NCBI RefSeq assembly: GCF_041435015.1
Contig: NZ_CP107989.1
Location: forward strand, 8,928,001 to 8,992,000
DNA: 64,000 nt
Direction of reading: 5' to 3'
Source of the DNA: Streptomyces canus
Lineage (GTDB): Bacteria > Actinomycetota > Actinomycetes > Streptomycetales > Streptomycetaceae
The position numbers and the translations under genes were made by a program. Numbering within the stretch: the stretch's first letter is position 1; each line of letters begins with the position of its first letter. Positions 49,894 to 59,242 of the stretch are shown piece after piece. Under the pieces are notes generated by a model that was not told where the DNA came from, searched no databases, and saw only the letters and a list, made by a program, of their open reading frames with translations.

Positions 49894-52488
49894 GTGGCAG
49901 CCGAAGGCCCCGCCCCCGAGAAGCTCACCATCGATCTCGGGACCGAGACCGGACCCTTCCACGGGGGAGCCAGCGGCACGCTCTACGGGCTCTACGGCGA
50001 CGGCGTGCCCAGCCGCGTCGTGGTCGAGGGCATGTACCCGCGCACGGTGACGACCAAGGCCCAGGACGGCACCCAGCATCCCGGCGGCGACGCCCTGGAG
50101 ATCCTGCCGGCCTTCGTCGCGGCGGGCGGCAAGGACGTCTACGTCTACCTTCCCGACTTCCACCGGGGGTTTCCGTACGAGTGGCCGGGCGCCACGGGCG
50201 AGGAGCGGCTCGCCGGACATCTGGACGTGATCCGCCGTCAGGTCGAACACGTCCTGACCCTCGGGGAGTTGAAGGACCACGTCGTGTACGTGCCGTTCAA
50301 CGAACCCGAGGGCAACATGTTCGGCGAAGGGGAGTGGAGCTACGACCAGGTCTCCTGGCGGACCGAGCCGGACCACTACTTCGCCGCCTGGGAGGCCGCG
50401 TACCGCCTCATCAAGGAGCTCGACCCGGACGCTCGCGTGGCCGGACCCAACACCTGCATTCTGTACCCCGAGGTCAGGGAGTTCCTGGAGTTCGCGACGT
50501 CGCACGACGTGCTGCCCGACATCGTCACCTGGCACGAGCTGTCCTCGCCCGCCGAGGTCCGCACCAACATCGCCAAGTACCGTGAGCTTGAACGGGAGTT
50601 GGGAATCGGCCCGCTGCCCGTGAACATCAACGAGTACGCGCACAACTACCACGTCTCCGTGCCCGGACAGATGATCCAGTGGATCGCCGCCATCGAGGAG
50701 TCGAAGGTCGACGCCGACATCGCCTACTGGAACATCGCCGGGAACCTCAACGACTCGGCGGTCGAGGCGAACAAGGCCAACGGCCAGTGGTGGCTCTACA
50801 ACGCCTACGGGCAGCTGACCGGAAACACCGTCCGGGTGCTCGCCCCGCACCCCAACGAGCAGTACACCCTGCAGGGCGTCGCCACCCTCGACCGGGACAA
50901 GCGGCAGGCGCGGGCGCTGTTCGGGGGAGCGGACGGCGCGGCGGACGTCGTCTTCGAGGGCGTGGACGCGGAGGTGTTCGGTGCCGTGGTCCACGCCCGT
51001 GTCGTGGAGATTCCCTGGACGGGTCAAGTGGGCGCGGCAGAACAGCCGTTGCGGCTGCGGGACGAGGAACTGCCGGTCGCGAACGGCACAGTGACGCTCG
51101 GTCTGACCGAGCTCGACGCGATGTCCGCCTACCACGTGATCCTGTCGCCGGGCGGCAACGGGACCGCGGCCCTGCCGCCCGCGGTCCGCTGGAGGCGGAC
51201 GTACGAGGCCGAGGACGCCACCTACACGGGAGGCGGTTACTCGAAGAACGGACCCGAGGGGTCCCCCTCCGCCGTCGATCGGTTCGCGACCTCCGGTGGC
51301 TACCACGTGGGCGGTCTGCGCACCGGATCAGACGGCGTGCTCGCCTTCGACGTCGAGGTGCCGCAGGACGGGACGTACGACCTCGCGGTGTTCGCGGGCT
51401 CGCACAATCTCGCCGACCTGGTGCGTGAGCAGGGCCCCACCAACGTCTTCCTGCGCGTCGACGGCGAGAATCCTCGCGAACTGCGGCTACCACTCGGCTA
51501 CAAGCCGGCGGTGTGGGGGCACACCGACACCCGGGTGGAGCTGACCGAGGGCCGGCACCGGATCACCCTCGCCGCCCAGGACCCCGACCTCGGCGTCACC
51601 AAGGGGGACGCGGTCGTCGACAAGCTGGACCTCCTGCTGCGGAGCGAGGACGAAACCGCCCTGTACGACGCCGAGTTCGCGGACCTCGGTGGCGGGGCCC
51701 GGGTCAGTCACGCCCACCGCGGCGCCTCGGGGCCCGGAGTCGCCGTGCTCCCGCGTGGCGGCACCGTCACCTTCTGGACGTACGCGGCCGAGGACGGCGA
51801 GGCCTCCGTGACGGTCGACCTGCTCGGGCCCGGAGAGGGCGTGTGGAGCGTCAACGGCGAGGAGATCGGACGCGTCGAGCGTGGCGCCGTACCGCTCTTC
51901 CTGGCCGGGGGCGTCAACAAGGTGACGGTCACCGGGACATCGGACCGGCTGATCGTCGACCGGCTGCGGATCGCTCCTTCTCGCGGCCTCCTGCCCAGCA
52001 CCGCGTACGCCGCCGAGGAAGGCGTCCTGACCGGCACGGCGAGGGTGACCGGACACCCGTACGCCGTCGGTGGCAAGGCGGTTGACGGCATCGGCGCCGG
52101 GCCCGCGAACGCGCTCACCCTGACGGTCACGGCGGATCGCGCCGGACGCCACGCGCTGACGATCCGCTACTCCAACGGCGAGCAGCCCCCCTCCACCCAC
52201 TACAACCCGGACCCGGTCTGCCGCCACGCCGACATCTGCGTCAACGGCGCCCCCGCGCACCGCGTCCTGTTCCCCACCACCTTCCACTTCAACAACTTCT
52301 GGAACCTCTCCGTACCCGTCACCCTGCGCCCGGGACTCAACACGATCACGTTCACCGCCGACGAACTCCCCGACTTCGCCGGCGACACCAGGAACGCATT
52401 CGGCCAACGCTCCGCCCACGCCCCCGTCATCGACCAGGTCACGGTGACACCGCTCGCCCCCGCGGAGGCTGACGTGCGTTCCCTCTAG
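49894..52488 (+). CDS. GH-A clan glycoside hydrolase (GH39-like) with two CBM-like modules, no signal peptide
   Basis: An 864-residue protein. A TIM-barrel glycosidase part (about 10-310) has the expected acid/base E137 in PFNEPEG and the likely nucleophile E247 in VNINEYAH, as in GH39 and related families. A beta domain follows (about 315-430). CBM6/CBM35-like sandwich domains occupy about 435-585 (YEAEDATYTGG...) and about 600-860 (AEEGVLTGTARVTGHPYAVGG...). The GTG at 49894 is chosen as AAGGA lies eight bases before it; ATG at 49885 is possible. No start in the frame gives a signal peptide, which is odd for an enzyme with sugar-binding modules. Substrate unknown. Confidence 0.7.
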   Translation: MAAEGPAPEKLTIDLGTETGPFHGGASGTLYGLYGDGVPSRVVVEGMYPRTVTTKAQDGTQHPGGDALEILPAFVAAGGKDVYVYLPDFHRGFPYEWPGATGEERLAGHLDVIRRQVEHVLTLGELKDHVVYVPFNEPEGNMFGEGEWSYDQVSWRTEPDHYFAAWEAAYRLIKELDPDARVAGPNTCILYPEVREFLEFATSHDVLPDIVTWHELSSPAEVRTNIAKYRELERELGIGPLPVNINEYAHNYHVSVPGQMIQWIAAIEESKVDADIAYWNIAGNLNDSAVEANKANGQWWLYNAYGQLTGNTVRVLAPHPNEQYTLQGVATLDRDKRQARALFGGADGAADVVFEGVDAEVFGAVVHARVVEIPWTGQVGAAEQPLRLRDEELPVANGTVTLGLTELDAMSAYHVILSPGGNGTAALPPAVRWRRTYEAEDATYTGGGYSKNGPEGSPSAVDRFATSGGYHVGGLRTGSDGVLAFDVEVPQDGTYDLAVFAGSHNLADLVREQGPTNVFLRVDGENPRELRLPLGYKPAVWGHTDTRVELTEGRHRITLAAQDPDLGVTKGDAVVDKLDLLLRSEDETALYDAEFADLGGGARVSHAHRGASGPGVAVLPRGGTVTFWTYAAEDGEASVTVDLLGPGEGVWSVNGEEIGRVERGAVPLFLAGGVNKVTVTGTSDRLIVDRLRIAPSRGLLPSTAYAAEEGVLTGTARVTGHPYAVGGKAVDGIGAGPANALTLTVTADRAGRHALTIRYSNGEQPPSTHYNPDPVCRHADICVNGAPAHRVLFPTTFHFNNFWNLSVPVTLRPGLNTITFTADELPDFAGDTRNAFGQRSAHAPVIDQVTVTPLAPAEADVRSL

Positions 52489-52504
52489 AGCATGGGGAAC
52501 CGGG

Positions 52505-53827
52505 TCACGCCCGCCCGGCCGTCGCCGCCAGTTTGCGCAACTGGCGCCAGTTCAGGCGGGGTTGCGCCTCCGGTACACCCGGTCGAGTCCTCGGGACGTG
52601 GACGCGAAGCGCCCCGGGAACGATGCGGCAGTGGACCGGGGTGGGCAGGATCAGGGCCTCGCCGTCGACGCCGACCTCGATCTCCGACTGGTCGGCGTCG
52701 ATGACCACCTCCCGCGCGGACAGGACCGCGAGACCCTCCGGATCGGGGTCCAGCAGCAGCGCCGCGGCCTCGGCCGCACTGTCCACCTTGACGCCGAGGA
52801 TGCCGAGCAGCCCCGAGTCGAGCCGCTCGCGGCGGCCGAGGCCCACCGGATCGTCGGTGCGGTAGGCGTTGTTGCTCACCAGCACGGCTTGCGGGCCGTC
52901 GAGTGTCGTGGCGTCGATCCGCGCGGTCAGACGGGGACCGTGCCGGCGGGTGAGCAGGTCGGGCAGGAGCTCCAGAGTGGTGCCGATCTTGTCGTCGCGG
53001 TAGGCGGGACTCTGGACGACCGCCGCGTACGCGCCGAAGGAGGCGTTGTTGACGAAGGGATGATCCGCGGCGAAGCCGAGATCCACCCGGAGTTCGACGC
53101 CGTCGGTGAGCGCGTCGAGACAGGCCGCGGGGTCGGCGCGGTCGAGGCCCAGGTCCATCGCGAAGTGGTTGCGCGTACCGGCGCAGACGACGAGGAACGG
53201 CAGGTCGTGTTCCGCGGCGACGGCGGCGACCAGGGCCTGGGTGCCGTCACCGCCCGCGACGCCCAGCAGGTCCGCGCCCTCCGCCACGGCCGCCCGCGCG
53301 AGCGCGGTCACGTCCTGGTGCTCCTCCGGGTCGAGCAGGACGACCCGCGCGCCCAGCCGTTCGGCCTTCTCCCGCAGACCGAACCGCGCCACCTTCCCGC
53401 CTCCGGAGCGGGGGTTCATGATCAGGAAGGGCCGCCGCACCGACCGCACCCGGTGCTCCTTCATACGCTTGGGCCGGGTGCCGGTGCTGCGCAGCGCGTA
53501 CCGCCCGCTCCACACGGCCACGGCCCACAGCACCGGCGACAGCACGAGCACCCATCCCAGGGTGACCACGAAGAGGACGACGACCACGGTGGGGGTGACG
53601 GCCGCGAGCACCGCCGCCAGCCAGCGTGCCGGGCCGCGCCGGGTCAGCGTCCACCACACCGCCGCCGCGGTGACGGCCCCGCCCGCGAGCCCGGCCGCCA
53701 GCAGCAGCACGCCGTCGAGGCCGCCGTACCCGAGGGGGAGCAGCATCGCGAGGGCGGCCGCCGCCAGGGCGGTCCTGGCCGCCCATCGCTGCCCGTGCCA
53801 GGCCGGGGCGTTCACGTCCACGCTCAT
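52505..53827 (-). CDS. Diacylglycerol kinase-type lipid kinase with N-terminal membrane spans
   Basis: A 440-residue protein. The N-terminal part (about 15-125) has four likely membrane spans. The kinase domain follows (about 145-430) with IMNPRSGGGK, the GVAGGDGTQ catalytic loop, CAGTRNHFAMDLGLDR, and FVNNASFGAYAAVVQSP. It probably phosphorylates diacylglycerol or a related lipid with ATP at the membrane. The ATG at 53827 has GGAGG six bases upstream. It converges on the GH39-like gene with 16 bases between stops. Confidence 0.87.
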   Translation of the reverse strand: MSVDVNAPAWHGQRWAARTALAAAALAMLLPLGYGGLDGVLLLAAGLAGGAVTAAAVWWTLTRRGPARWLAAVLAAVTPTVVVVLFVVTLGWVLVLSPVLWAVAVWSGRYALRSTGTRPKRMKEHRVRSVRRPFLIMNPRSGGGKVARFGLREKAERLGARVVLLDPEEHQDVTALARAAVAEGADLLGVAGGDGTQALVAAVAAEHDLPFLVVCAGTRNHFAMDLGLDRADPAACLDALTDGVELRVDLGFAADHPFVNNASFGAYAAVVQSPAYRDDKIGTTLELLPDLLTRRHGPRLTARIDATTLDGPQAVLVSNNAYRTDDPVGLGRRERLDSGLLGILGVKVDSAAEAAALLLDPDPEGLAVLSAREVVIDADQSEIEVGVDGEALILPTPVHCRIVPGALRVHVPRTRPGVPEAQPRLNWRQLRKLAATAGRA

Positions 53828-53935
53828 GTGCTCCTCCACTGCTCGACGCCCTCGGGGCCATGGCGGTCGGCGGAGCATATCCAAGTCGGCGAAACGGCCG
53901 ACGTCAGGTGTGATGTCGGCCGGAAGACGCCGTGT

Positions 53936-54328
53936 TCAGATTCCGGGCCGGTACCGGATCGGATGGTCCGCCGGCACCTCCACCAGCACGATCGGTGTGC
54001 CGTCCGGGTCTGCCACCCACATCTCGACCAGCCCCCACGGCTCCTTCACCGGGGGCCGTACGATCTCGACACCCTTGGCCCGCAGTTCCTCGTGCGCCGC
54101 GGTCACGTCCGCGACCTGGAGCCACAGCCGCACGTCCGCGGCCGGTGGAGCCTCGGACCGTCCCGACAGCTCCAGGAATCCACCGCCGAGGAAGTAGACG
54201 GTGCCCCGCTCCGGGCCCGTGCCGAACTCGCGGTACACGGCGAGGCCCAGCTGATCGCCGTAGAAGACTCGGGAACGCTCCGGATCCGTGGGCCGCAGCA
54301 GGACGCGGCCGCTCAGTACGTGCACCAT
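53936..54328 (-). CDS. VOC (glyoxalase/bleomycin-resistance fold) protein
   Basis: A 130-residue single VOC domain: VLSGRVLLRPTDPERSRVFYGDQLGLAVYREF at the start, GGGFLELSG and VRLWLQVADV in the middle, and the closing MWVADPDGTPIVLVEVP. Likely metal-binding residues include the Glu in the last strand. Members are glyoxalases, dioxygenases or drug-binding proteins; this one is not assignable further. It is divergent from a GNAT gene with 71 bases between starts. Confidence 0.82.
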   Translation of the reverse strand: MVHVLSGRVLLRPTDPERSRVFYGDQLGLAVYREFGTGPERGTVYFLGGGFLELSGRSEAPPAADVRLWLQVADVTAAHEELRAKGVEIVRPPVKEPWGLVEMWVADPDGTPIVLVEVPADHPIRYRPGI

Positions 54329-54399
54329 GCGGGGGAGCCTATCCGGGGCGCTACTCTCGACCGTGCCCCAGTCGTGCCCCTGAAGTGGAGACGCGCCCC

Positions 54400-54936
54400 A
54401 TGGAGACCACCGCCGGCCTCACCTTCCGTGACGCCACCGACGCCGATGTGGACACGCTCGTCGCGCTGGTCGAGTCGGCGTACCGCGGAGACGACAGCCG
54501 CGCCGGGTGGACCACCGAGGCGGACATCCTGGAGGGGCAGCGGACGGATCCGGAGGGTGTACTCGCCGTCATCAAGTCGCCCGACAGCCGGCTGCTCACG
54601 GTGGAGCAGGACGGCCAGGTCGTCGCCTGCTGCCAGATCGAACACCGGGGCACCCACGCGTACTTCGGGATGTTCGCGGTCAGCCCCACCCTCCAGGGCG
54701 GCGGCCTCGGCAAGGTGATCATCGCGGAGGCGGAGCGGATCGCCCGGGAGACCTGGGGCGTCACCGAGATGCACATGACCGTGATCTCGGTGCGCGACGA
54801 CCTCGTCGCCTGGTACGAGCGGCGCGGCTACCGCCGTACGGGAGAGATGACGCCCTTCCCGTACGGCGACGAGCGCTTCGGCGTTCCGCAGCGCGACGAC
54901 CTGCAGTTCGAGCTGCTGGTCAAGCCGCTGGTGTGA
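54400..54936 (+). CDS. GNAT family N-acetyltransferase
   Basis: A 178-residue acetyltransferase. The opening TFRDATDADVDTLVALVESAYRGDDSRAGWTTEADIL, the core YFGMFAVSPTLQGGGLGKVIIAEAERIA with the acetyl-CoA loop Q/GxGxG/K, and VRDDLVAWYERRGYRRTGEM are typical. The ATG at 54400 has GGAG nine bases upstream. Substrate not predictable; a small amine or amino acid is likely. Confidence 0.87.
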   Translation: METTAGLTFRDATDADVDTLVALVESAYRGDDSRAGWTTEADILEGQRTDPEGVLAVIKSPDSRLLTVEQDGQVVACCQIEHRGTHAYFGMFAVSPTLQGGGLGKVIIAEAERIARETWGVTEMHMTVISVRDDLVAWYERRGYRRTGEMTPFPYGDERFGVPQRDDLQFELLVKPLV

Positions 54937-54969
54937 CGTTCCTGCCCCGGTTCATGTGGTTCCCGTGGT

Positions 54970-55653
54970 TCACGCGGTGAAGCGGCCGGTGCGCTTGATC
55001 TCCGGGTAGTCGGTCGTCGCGCCGTCCAGTTCCAGGGCCCGGACCAGCCGCAGATGGTCCTGGGTGTTCACCACCCAGCCGATGATCTTCAGATCTGCCT
55101 TGCGGGCCGCCTCGACGACCTCCAGGGTCAGCCGGCGGATGTTCAGGCAGACCGTTCCCGCACCGGCCTCGACGGCACGCTCCACGATGTCGGGGCCGAA
55201 CCGGCTGCCGATGAGCGCGGTCCGTACGCCGGGCACCAGGCGGCCGATCTCGGCGATCGCCTCGTCGTGGAACGAGGACACCTCGACCCGGGAGACCAGG
55301 TTGCGCCGGAGCATGACCTCGGCCAGCGCCCGTGCCGCCGCGATGTCCTTGATCTCGGCCTGGAGCGGTGACTGCACGGCGTCCAGGACCTCCTCGAACA
55401 CCGGGACGCGTTCCCCGCGTCCCGCGTCCAGGGCGCGCAGTTCGCTGAGGGTCTTCTCGGCGATCGGGCCGGTTCCGTCGGTCGTGCGGTCCACGTCGGT
55501 GTCGTGCATGACGACGAGGGCGCCGTCCTTGCTCAGATGCAGATCGAGTTCGATGAGGTCGAGGCCGGCCTGCTGGGCGGCGACGAAGGAACGGAGGGTG
55601 TTCTCGGGTTCGGTACCCATGACTCCGCGATGACCGATGGTAAGGAAGTTCAA
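54970..55653 (-). CDS. Glycerophosphodiester phosphodiesterase
   Basis: A 227-residue GDPD domain protein with the signature GHRGVMGTEPENTLRSF at residues 7-23 (catalytic His and metal-binding Glu), ELDLHLSKDGALVVMHD (His, Glu and Asp of the active site) and EIKD. It splits glycerophosphodiesters to glycerol-3-phosphate and an alcohol; no signal peptide, so it is cytoplasmic. The start appears to be TTG at 55653, as the GHRG motif lies six residues in and no ATG/GTG precedes it. It converges on the GNAT gene. Confidence 0.88.
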   Translation of the reverse strand: MNFLTIGHRGVMGTEPENTLRSFVAAQQAGLDLIELDLHLSKDGALVVMHDTDVDRTTDGTGPIAEKTLSELRALDAGRGERVPVFEEVLDAVQSPLQAEIKDIAAARALAEVMLRRNLVSRVEVSSFHDEAIAEIGRLVPGVRTALIGSRFGPDIVERAVEAGAGTVCLNIRRLTLEVVEAARKADLKIIGWVVNTQDHLRLVRALELDGATTDYPEIKRTGRFTA

Positions 55654-55859
55654 GGTTCAACTCGCTTCCGTCGACGGCGGCTCGGTGCAAAGCCGCAGCC
55701 TAACGGCTACGCCGTGTGATGGACCCCTACGTACACGAGGGATCGAGGTGACGTGCGGGGGAGTGAAGTCGCTTACCCGGAATCCCCGTGTTCATGGCAC
55801 TCGACAGGAAAAAGTTCGGTGACCATCGGTGTGGGCAGGATAACTTCCCGAGTCCGCTC

Positions 55860-55898
55860 TTGCTGGACGGAAGCTCGTATGTATACGGTCTTCATACG
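55860..55898 (+). promoter_or_regulatory. Promoter region with palindrome before the DUF6421 operon
   Basis: TTGCTG (55860-55865) and TATACG (55882-55887), 16 bases apart, could be a promoter. The -10 part lies inside an inverted repeat CGTATG (55876-55881) and CATACG (55893-55898) with 11 bases between. The rest of the 271-base upstream gap has no gene that I can support. Confidence 0.4.
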
Positions 55899-55924
55899 CG
55901 AGTTTCTCCCGTGGAGGATGGGAC

Positions 55925-57322
55925 ATGACGGAAATTCTTGTGCAGGCGGCTTCGGGGGACCAGGTTCCTCCCGTGACCAGGGTGGTGGAGCACCCGGCAT
56001 GGCCCGTGCTCAAGGATGCCGTGGAGCGGATCCGGCCATGGCAGTCCAAGGACGGGTCGATCGACTTCGGGGCCGAGAGCGCACCCGCGCGCGGGGACGC
56101 CGAGGACGCCGTACGGCGTGTCGTCGACGCGGTGCAGGAGTTGTCGCCGTCGCTGCCGCACGACGCCGACTACCACGCCGCCCTGGTCAAGGACCTCCGG
56201 CGCTGGTCCGAGGGCGGCTTCGAGGTGCCCGACTTCCTCGACTCCCTGCTGGCCTTCCAGCCCGCCGCGAACCGCGCGGACGGTCTCCAGCACCTGGTCG
56301 TCTTCCCGATGTACACGCAGAACGGCAACCCGGACCGCAATCTCGAGGCGGTCGTGCTGCGCATGGTCTGGCCCGAGTGGCTGGCCGACCTGGAGCGCAC
56401 CCGCTACGACAACCCCCTGTTCTGCGGCATCAAGTTCGAGGACTTCACCGCCGGTTACGACACCAACTCGGCCGTCCTCTTCCCGGAGACGATCGCCGTG
56501 CGCGAGGCGCCGGAACGCTTCTCCTGGGGCGGTATCTTCTGCGACCGCGAGGCCGCCCGGTTCCGCCGGGTCACCGACGCGGCCGTCGACATCCTGGGCC
56601 TGGAGCTGCCCGAGGACATCGCCGCGATGGTCCACGACCAGAAGCGCTGCGAGGAGGCCTTCGTCCTGTGGGACATGGTCCACGACCGCACCCACAGCCA
56701 CGGCGACCTGCCCTTCGACCCGTTCATGATCAAGCAGCGCCAGCCGTTCTGGATGTACGGCCTCGAAGAGCTGCGCTGCGACCTCACCGCCTTCAAGGAG
56801 GCCGTGAAGCTGGAGAAGGACGGCGTTCCGCAGGCCCGTGACGTGCAGTACGCGGTCCTCTTCGACCGGATGTTCCGCTTCCCGGTCACCGGCGAGCGCG
56901 TGCGCAACTACGACGGGCTCGGCGGCCAGCTCCTCTTCGCGTACCTGCACAAGCACGACGTCGTCCGCTGGACCGACAACAAGCTGTTCATCGACTGGCA
57001 GCGCGCCCCCGAGGTCACCAACCAGCTGTGCGCCGACATCGAGCAGCTCTACCGTGACGGCATCGACCGCCCCAAGCTCGTCCACTGGTTCGCCGGCTAC
57101 GAGCTGGTCTCCACCTACCTCGCCCCGCACCCCGGCTCCAAGTGGGCCAAGGGTCCCGACGCCCTCGACCTGTCGCTGCCGCCCCGGAAACTCGTCGACG
57201 ACGTGCTTCCGGACGAGTTTCCGCTGAGCATGTTCTATGAGGCCCTCTCCAAGAAGCTTCGCCATGTGATCGCCTCGACCCGGGGCATCACGGCGCAGAA
57301 CGCCGAGCGGGTCGCCGCGTGA
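55925..57322 (+). CDS. DUF6421 family protein with HDxxH-E motif
   Basis: A 465-residue cytoplasmic protein of a Streptomyces-type uncharacterised family. The start has GGAGG seven bases upstream. The middle carries MVHDRTHSHG (H253, D254, H257, H259) and, 24 residues on, GLEELRCDLTAF (E281, E282). This resembles the HExxH plus EExRA/D zinc-site layout of M49-like (dipeptidyl peptidase III) proteins, with Asp in place of the catalytic Glu. Whether it binds zinc or cleaves peptides is not known. The SDR and threonine aldolase-type genes follow on the same strand, so it may be part of an amino-acid related operon. Confidence 0.75.
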   Translation: MTEILVQAASGDQVPPVTRVVEHPAWPVLKDAVERIRPWQSKDGSIDFGAESAPARGDAEDAVRRVVDAVQELSPSLPHDADYHAALVKDLRRWSEGGFEVPDFLDSLLAFQPAANRADGLQHLVVFPMYTQNGNPDRNLEAVVLRMVWPEWLADLERTRYDNPLFCGIKFEDFTAGYDTNSAVLFPETIAVREAPERFSWGGIFCDREAARFRRVTDAAVDILGLELPEDIAAMVHDQKRCEEAFVLWDMVHDRTHSHGDLPFDPFMIKQRQPFWMYGLEELRCDLTAFKEAVKLEKDGVPQARDVQYAVLFDRMFRFPVTGERVRNYDGLGGQLLFAYLHKHDVVRWTDNKLFIDWQRAPEVTNQLCADIEQLYRDGIDRPKLVHWFAGYELVSTYLAPHPGSKWAKGPDALDLSLPPRKLVDDVLPDEFPLSMFYEALSKKLRHVIASTRGITAQNAERVAA

Positions 57323-57384
57323 GCGATCGCGGCACCGGGAACACTGCACAGGCCGTCGAGGCGGCTGCTCAGGAGGCGAAGAAC

Positions 57385-58134
57385 ATGGCGGGGAACGGAG
57401 CTCTCAGCGGTGCGGTGATCGCGGTGGCGGGCGCGGGCGGGCCCGCGGGCCGGGCGGCACTGCTGCGGCTGGCCGAGGCGGGCGCGACCGTCGTCGGCGC
57501 GGACAACGACCCGGAGCGGCTCGCGGAGGCCGTGGACGCGGCACGCTACGCGTCGGGCGGCGCCAGCGTCACCGGCGAGCCGGTCGACCTGCTGGACCTG
57601 GGATCCACCCGCGACTGGGCCGCGCACATCGAGAAGGACTTCGGCCGCGTCGACGGCCTGGTCCACCTCGTCGGCGGGTGGCGCGGCAGCGAGACCTTCA
57701 TCAAGTCGAGCCTGGACGACTGGGACTTCCTGGAACTGCTGCTCATCCGCACCGTGCAGCACACCTCGCTCGCCTTCTACGAGGGCCTGCAGCGCAGCGA
57801 CCGCGGTCGTTACGTCCTGATCAGCGCCGCCGGCGCGACGAAGCCGTCCGCGGGCAACGCCCCGTACGCCGCCGCCAAGGCCGCGGCCGAGGCCTGGACG
57901 CTCGCTCTCGCGGACGCCTTCCGCAAGGCCGGGGGCGCCGACGGGCCGACGTCCGCGGCTACGATCCTGGTGGTGAAGGCACTGGTGCACGAGGCCATGC
58001 GCGCCGACCGGCCCAACGCGAAGTTCGCGGGCTTCACGCACGTCGCGGACCTGGCCGAGGCCATCGCCGGTGTCTGGGACAAGCCCGCCGCCGAAGTGAA
58101 CGGAAACCGTCTGTGGCTGACCGAGAAGCCGTGA
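57385..58134 (+). CDS. SDR family oxidoreductase
   Basis: A 249-residue Rossmann-fold protein. VIAVAGAGGPAGRAALLRLAEAGATVVGADN is the nucleotide loop (GAGGPAG, variant of TGxxxGxG), LVHLVGGW replaces the usual NNAG, and YVLISAAGATK with YAAAKAAAEAW gives the Ser and the YxxxK pair. The ATG at 57385 is favoured because AGGAGG (57371-57376) lies eight bases before it. A GTG at 57319 overlaps the DUF6421 stop and would add 22 residues. Substrate unknown. It overlaps the threonine aldolase gene by four bases. Confidence 0.85.
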   Translation: MAGNGALSGAVIAVAGAGGPAGRAALLRLAEAGATVVGADNDPERLAEAVDAARYASGGASVTGEPVDLLDLGSTRDWAAHIEKDFGRVDGLVHLVGGWRGSETFIKSSLDDWDFLELLLIRTVQHTSLAFYEGLQRSDRGRYVLISAAGATKPSAGNAPYAAAKAAAEAWTLALADAFRKAGGADGPTSAATILVVKALVHEAMRADRPNAKFAGFTHVADLAEAIAGVWDKPAAEVNGNRLWLTEKP

Positions 58135-59201
58135 ACCCCCCGAAGACCGACGCCCGTCGCCATCACGACCCGCAGGTCCGCGGCTTCGCCAGCGACAACT
58201 ACGCCGGGGCCCACCCGGAGGTGCTCGCCGCCCTGGCCCTGGCCAACGGCGGGCACCAGGTCGCGTACGGCGAGGACGACTACACCGAGAACCTCCAGGG
58301 CGTGGTCCGCAGCCACTTCGGCGCTACGGCCGAGGCGTTCCCGGTCTTCAACGGCACCGGCGCCAATGTCGTCGCGCTCCAGGCGGTCACCGACCGCTGG
58401 GGCGCGGTGATCTGCGCCGAGAGCGCGCACATCAACGTCGACGAGGGCGGTGCCCCCGAGCGCATGGGCGGCCTCAAGCTGCTCACCGTGGCCACCCCGG
58501 ACGGCAAGCTCACGCCCGACTTGATCGACAAGCAGGCCTGGGGCTGGGAGGACGAGCACCGCGCGATGCCGCAGGTCGTCTCGATCACCCAGTCCACGGA
58601 GCTCGGCACTCTCTACACGCCCGACGAGATCCGCGCGATCTGCGACCACGCCCACGCGCACGGCATGAAGGTCCACCTGGACGGCTCCCGCATAGCCAAC
58701 GCGGCCGCTTCCCTCGACGTCCCGATGCGGACGTTCACCAACGCGGTCGGCGTCGACATCCTCTCCCTGGGCGGGACGAAGAACGGCGCCCTGTTCGGCG
58801 AGGCGGTCGTGGTCATCAATCAGGACGCGGTCTCCCACATGAAGCACCTGCGCAAGCTGTCGATGCAGCTCGCCTCCAAGATGCGTTTCGTGTCGGTGCA
58901 GTTGGAGGCCCTGCTCGCCAAGGACCTGTGGCTGCGCAACGCCCGCCATGCCAACGAGATGGCCCAGCGCCTGGCGGAAGGCGTCCGCGCCGTCCACGGT
59001 GTCGAGATCCTCTACCCGGTCCAGGCCAACGGCGTCTTCGCCAAGCTCCCGCACGACGTGAGCGAGCGCCTCCAGAAGCGCTTCCGCTTCTACTTCTGGG
59101 ACGAGTCCGCCGGCGTCGTCCGCTGGATGTGCGCCTTCGACACGACCGCGGACGACGTGGACACGTTCGTGGCGGCGCTGAAGGAGGAGATGGCGCGCTA
59201 G
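58131..59201 (+). CDS. Low-specificity L-threonine aldolase family, PLP-dependent
   Basis: A 356-residue fold-type I PLP enzyme. Family marks are FASDNYAGAHPEVLAAL, YGEDDYTENL, FNGTGANVVAL, VHLDGSRIANAA with D184 and R187, and the PLP lysine K217 in LSLGGTKNGAL. It probably splits L-threonine or L-allo-threonine to glycine and acetaldehyde, or acts on another beta-hydroxy amino acid. The GTG at 58131 overlaps the SDR stop (GTGA). An SDR next to a threonine aldolase fits beta-hydroxy amino acid turnover, but this is inference. Confidence 0.9.
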   Translation: MNPPKTDARRHHDPQVRGFASDNYAGAHPEVLAALALANGGHQVAYGEDDYTENLQGVVRSHFGATAEAFPVFNGTGANVVALQAVTDRWGAVICAESAHINVDEGGAPERMGGLKLLTVATPDGKLTPDLIDKQAWGWEDEHRAMPQVVSITQSTELGTLYTPDEIRAICDHAHAHGMKVHLDGSRIANAAASLDVPMRTFTNAVGVDILSLGGTKNGALFGEAVVVINQDAVSHMKHLRKLSMQLASKMRFVSVQLEALLAKDLWLRNARHANEMAQRLAEGVRAVHGVEILYPVQANGVFAKLPHDVSERLQKRFRFYFWDESAGVVRWMCAFDTTADDVDTFVAALKEEMAR

Positions 59202-59242
59202 GCGCGTACCGAACCGGAGGCGGTCTGTGTTTGCATGCCGGG

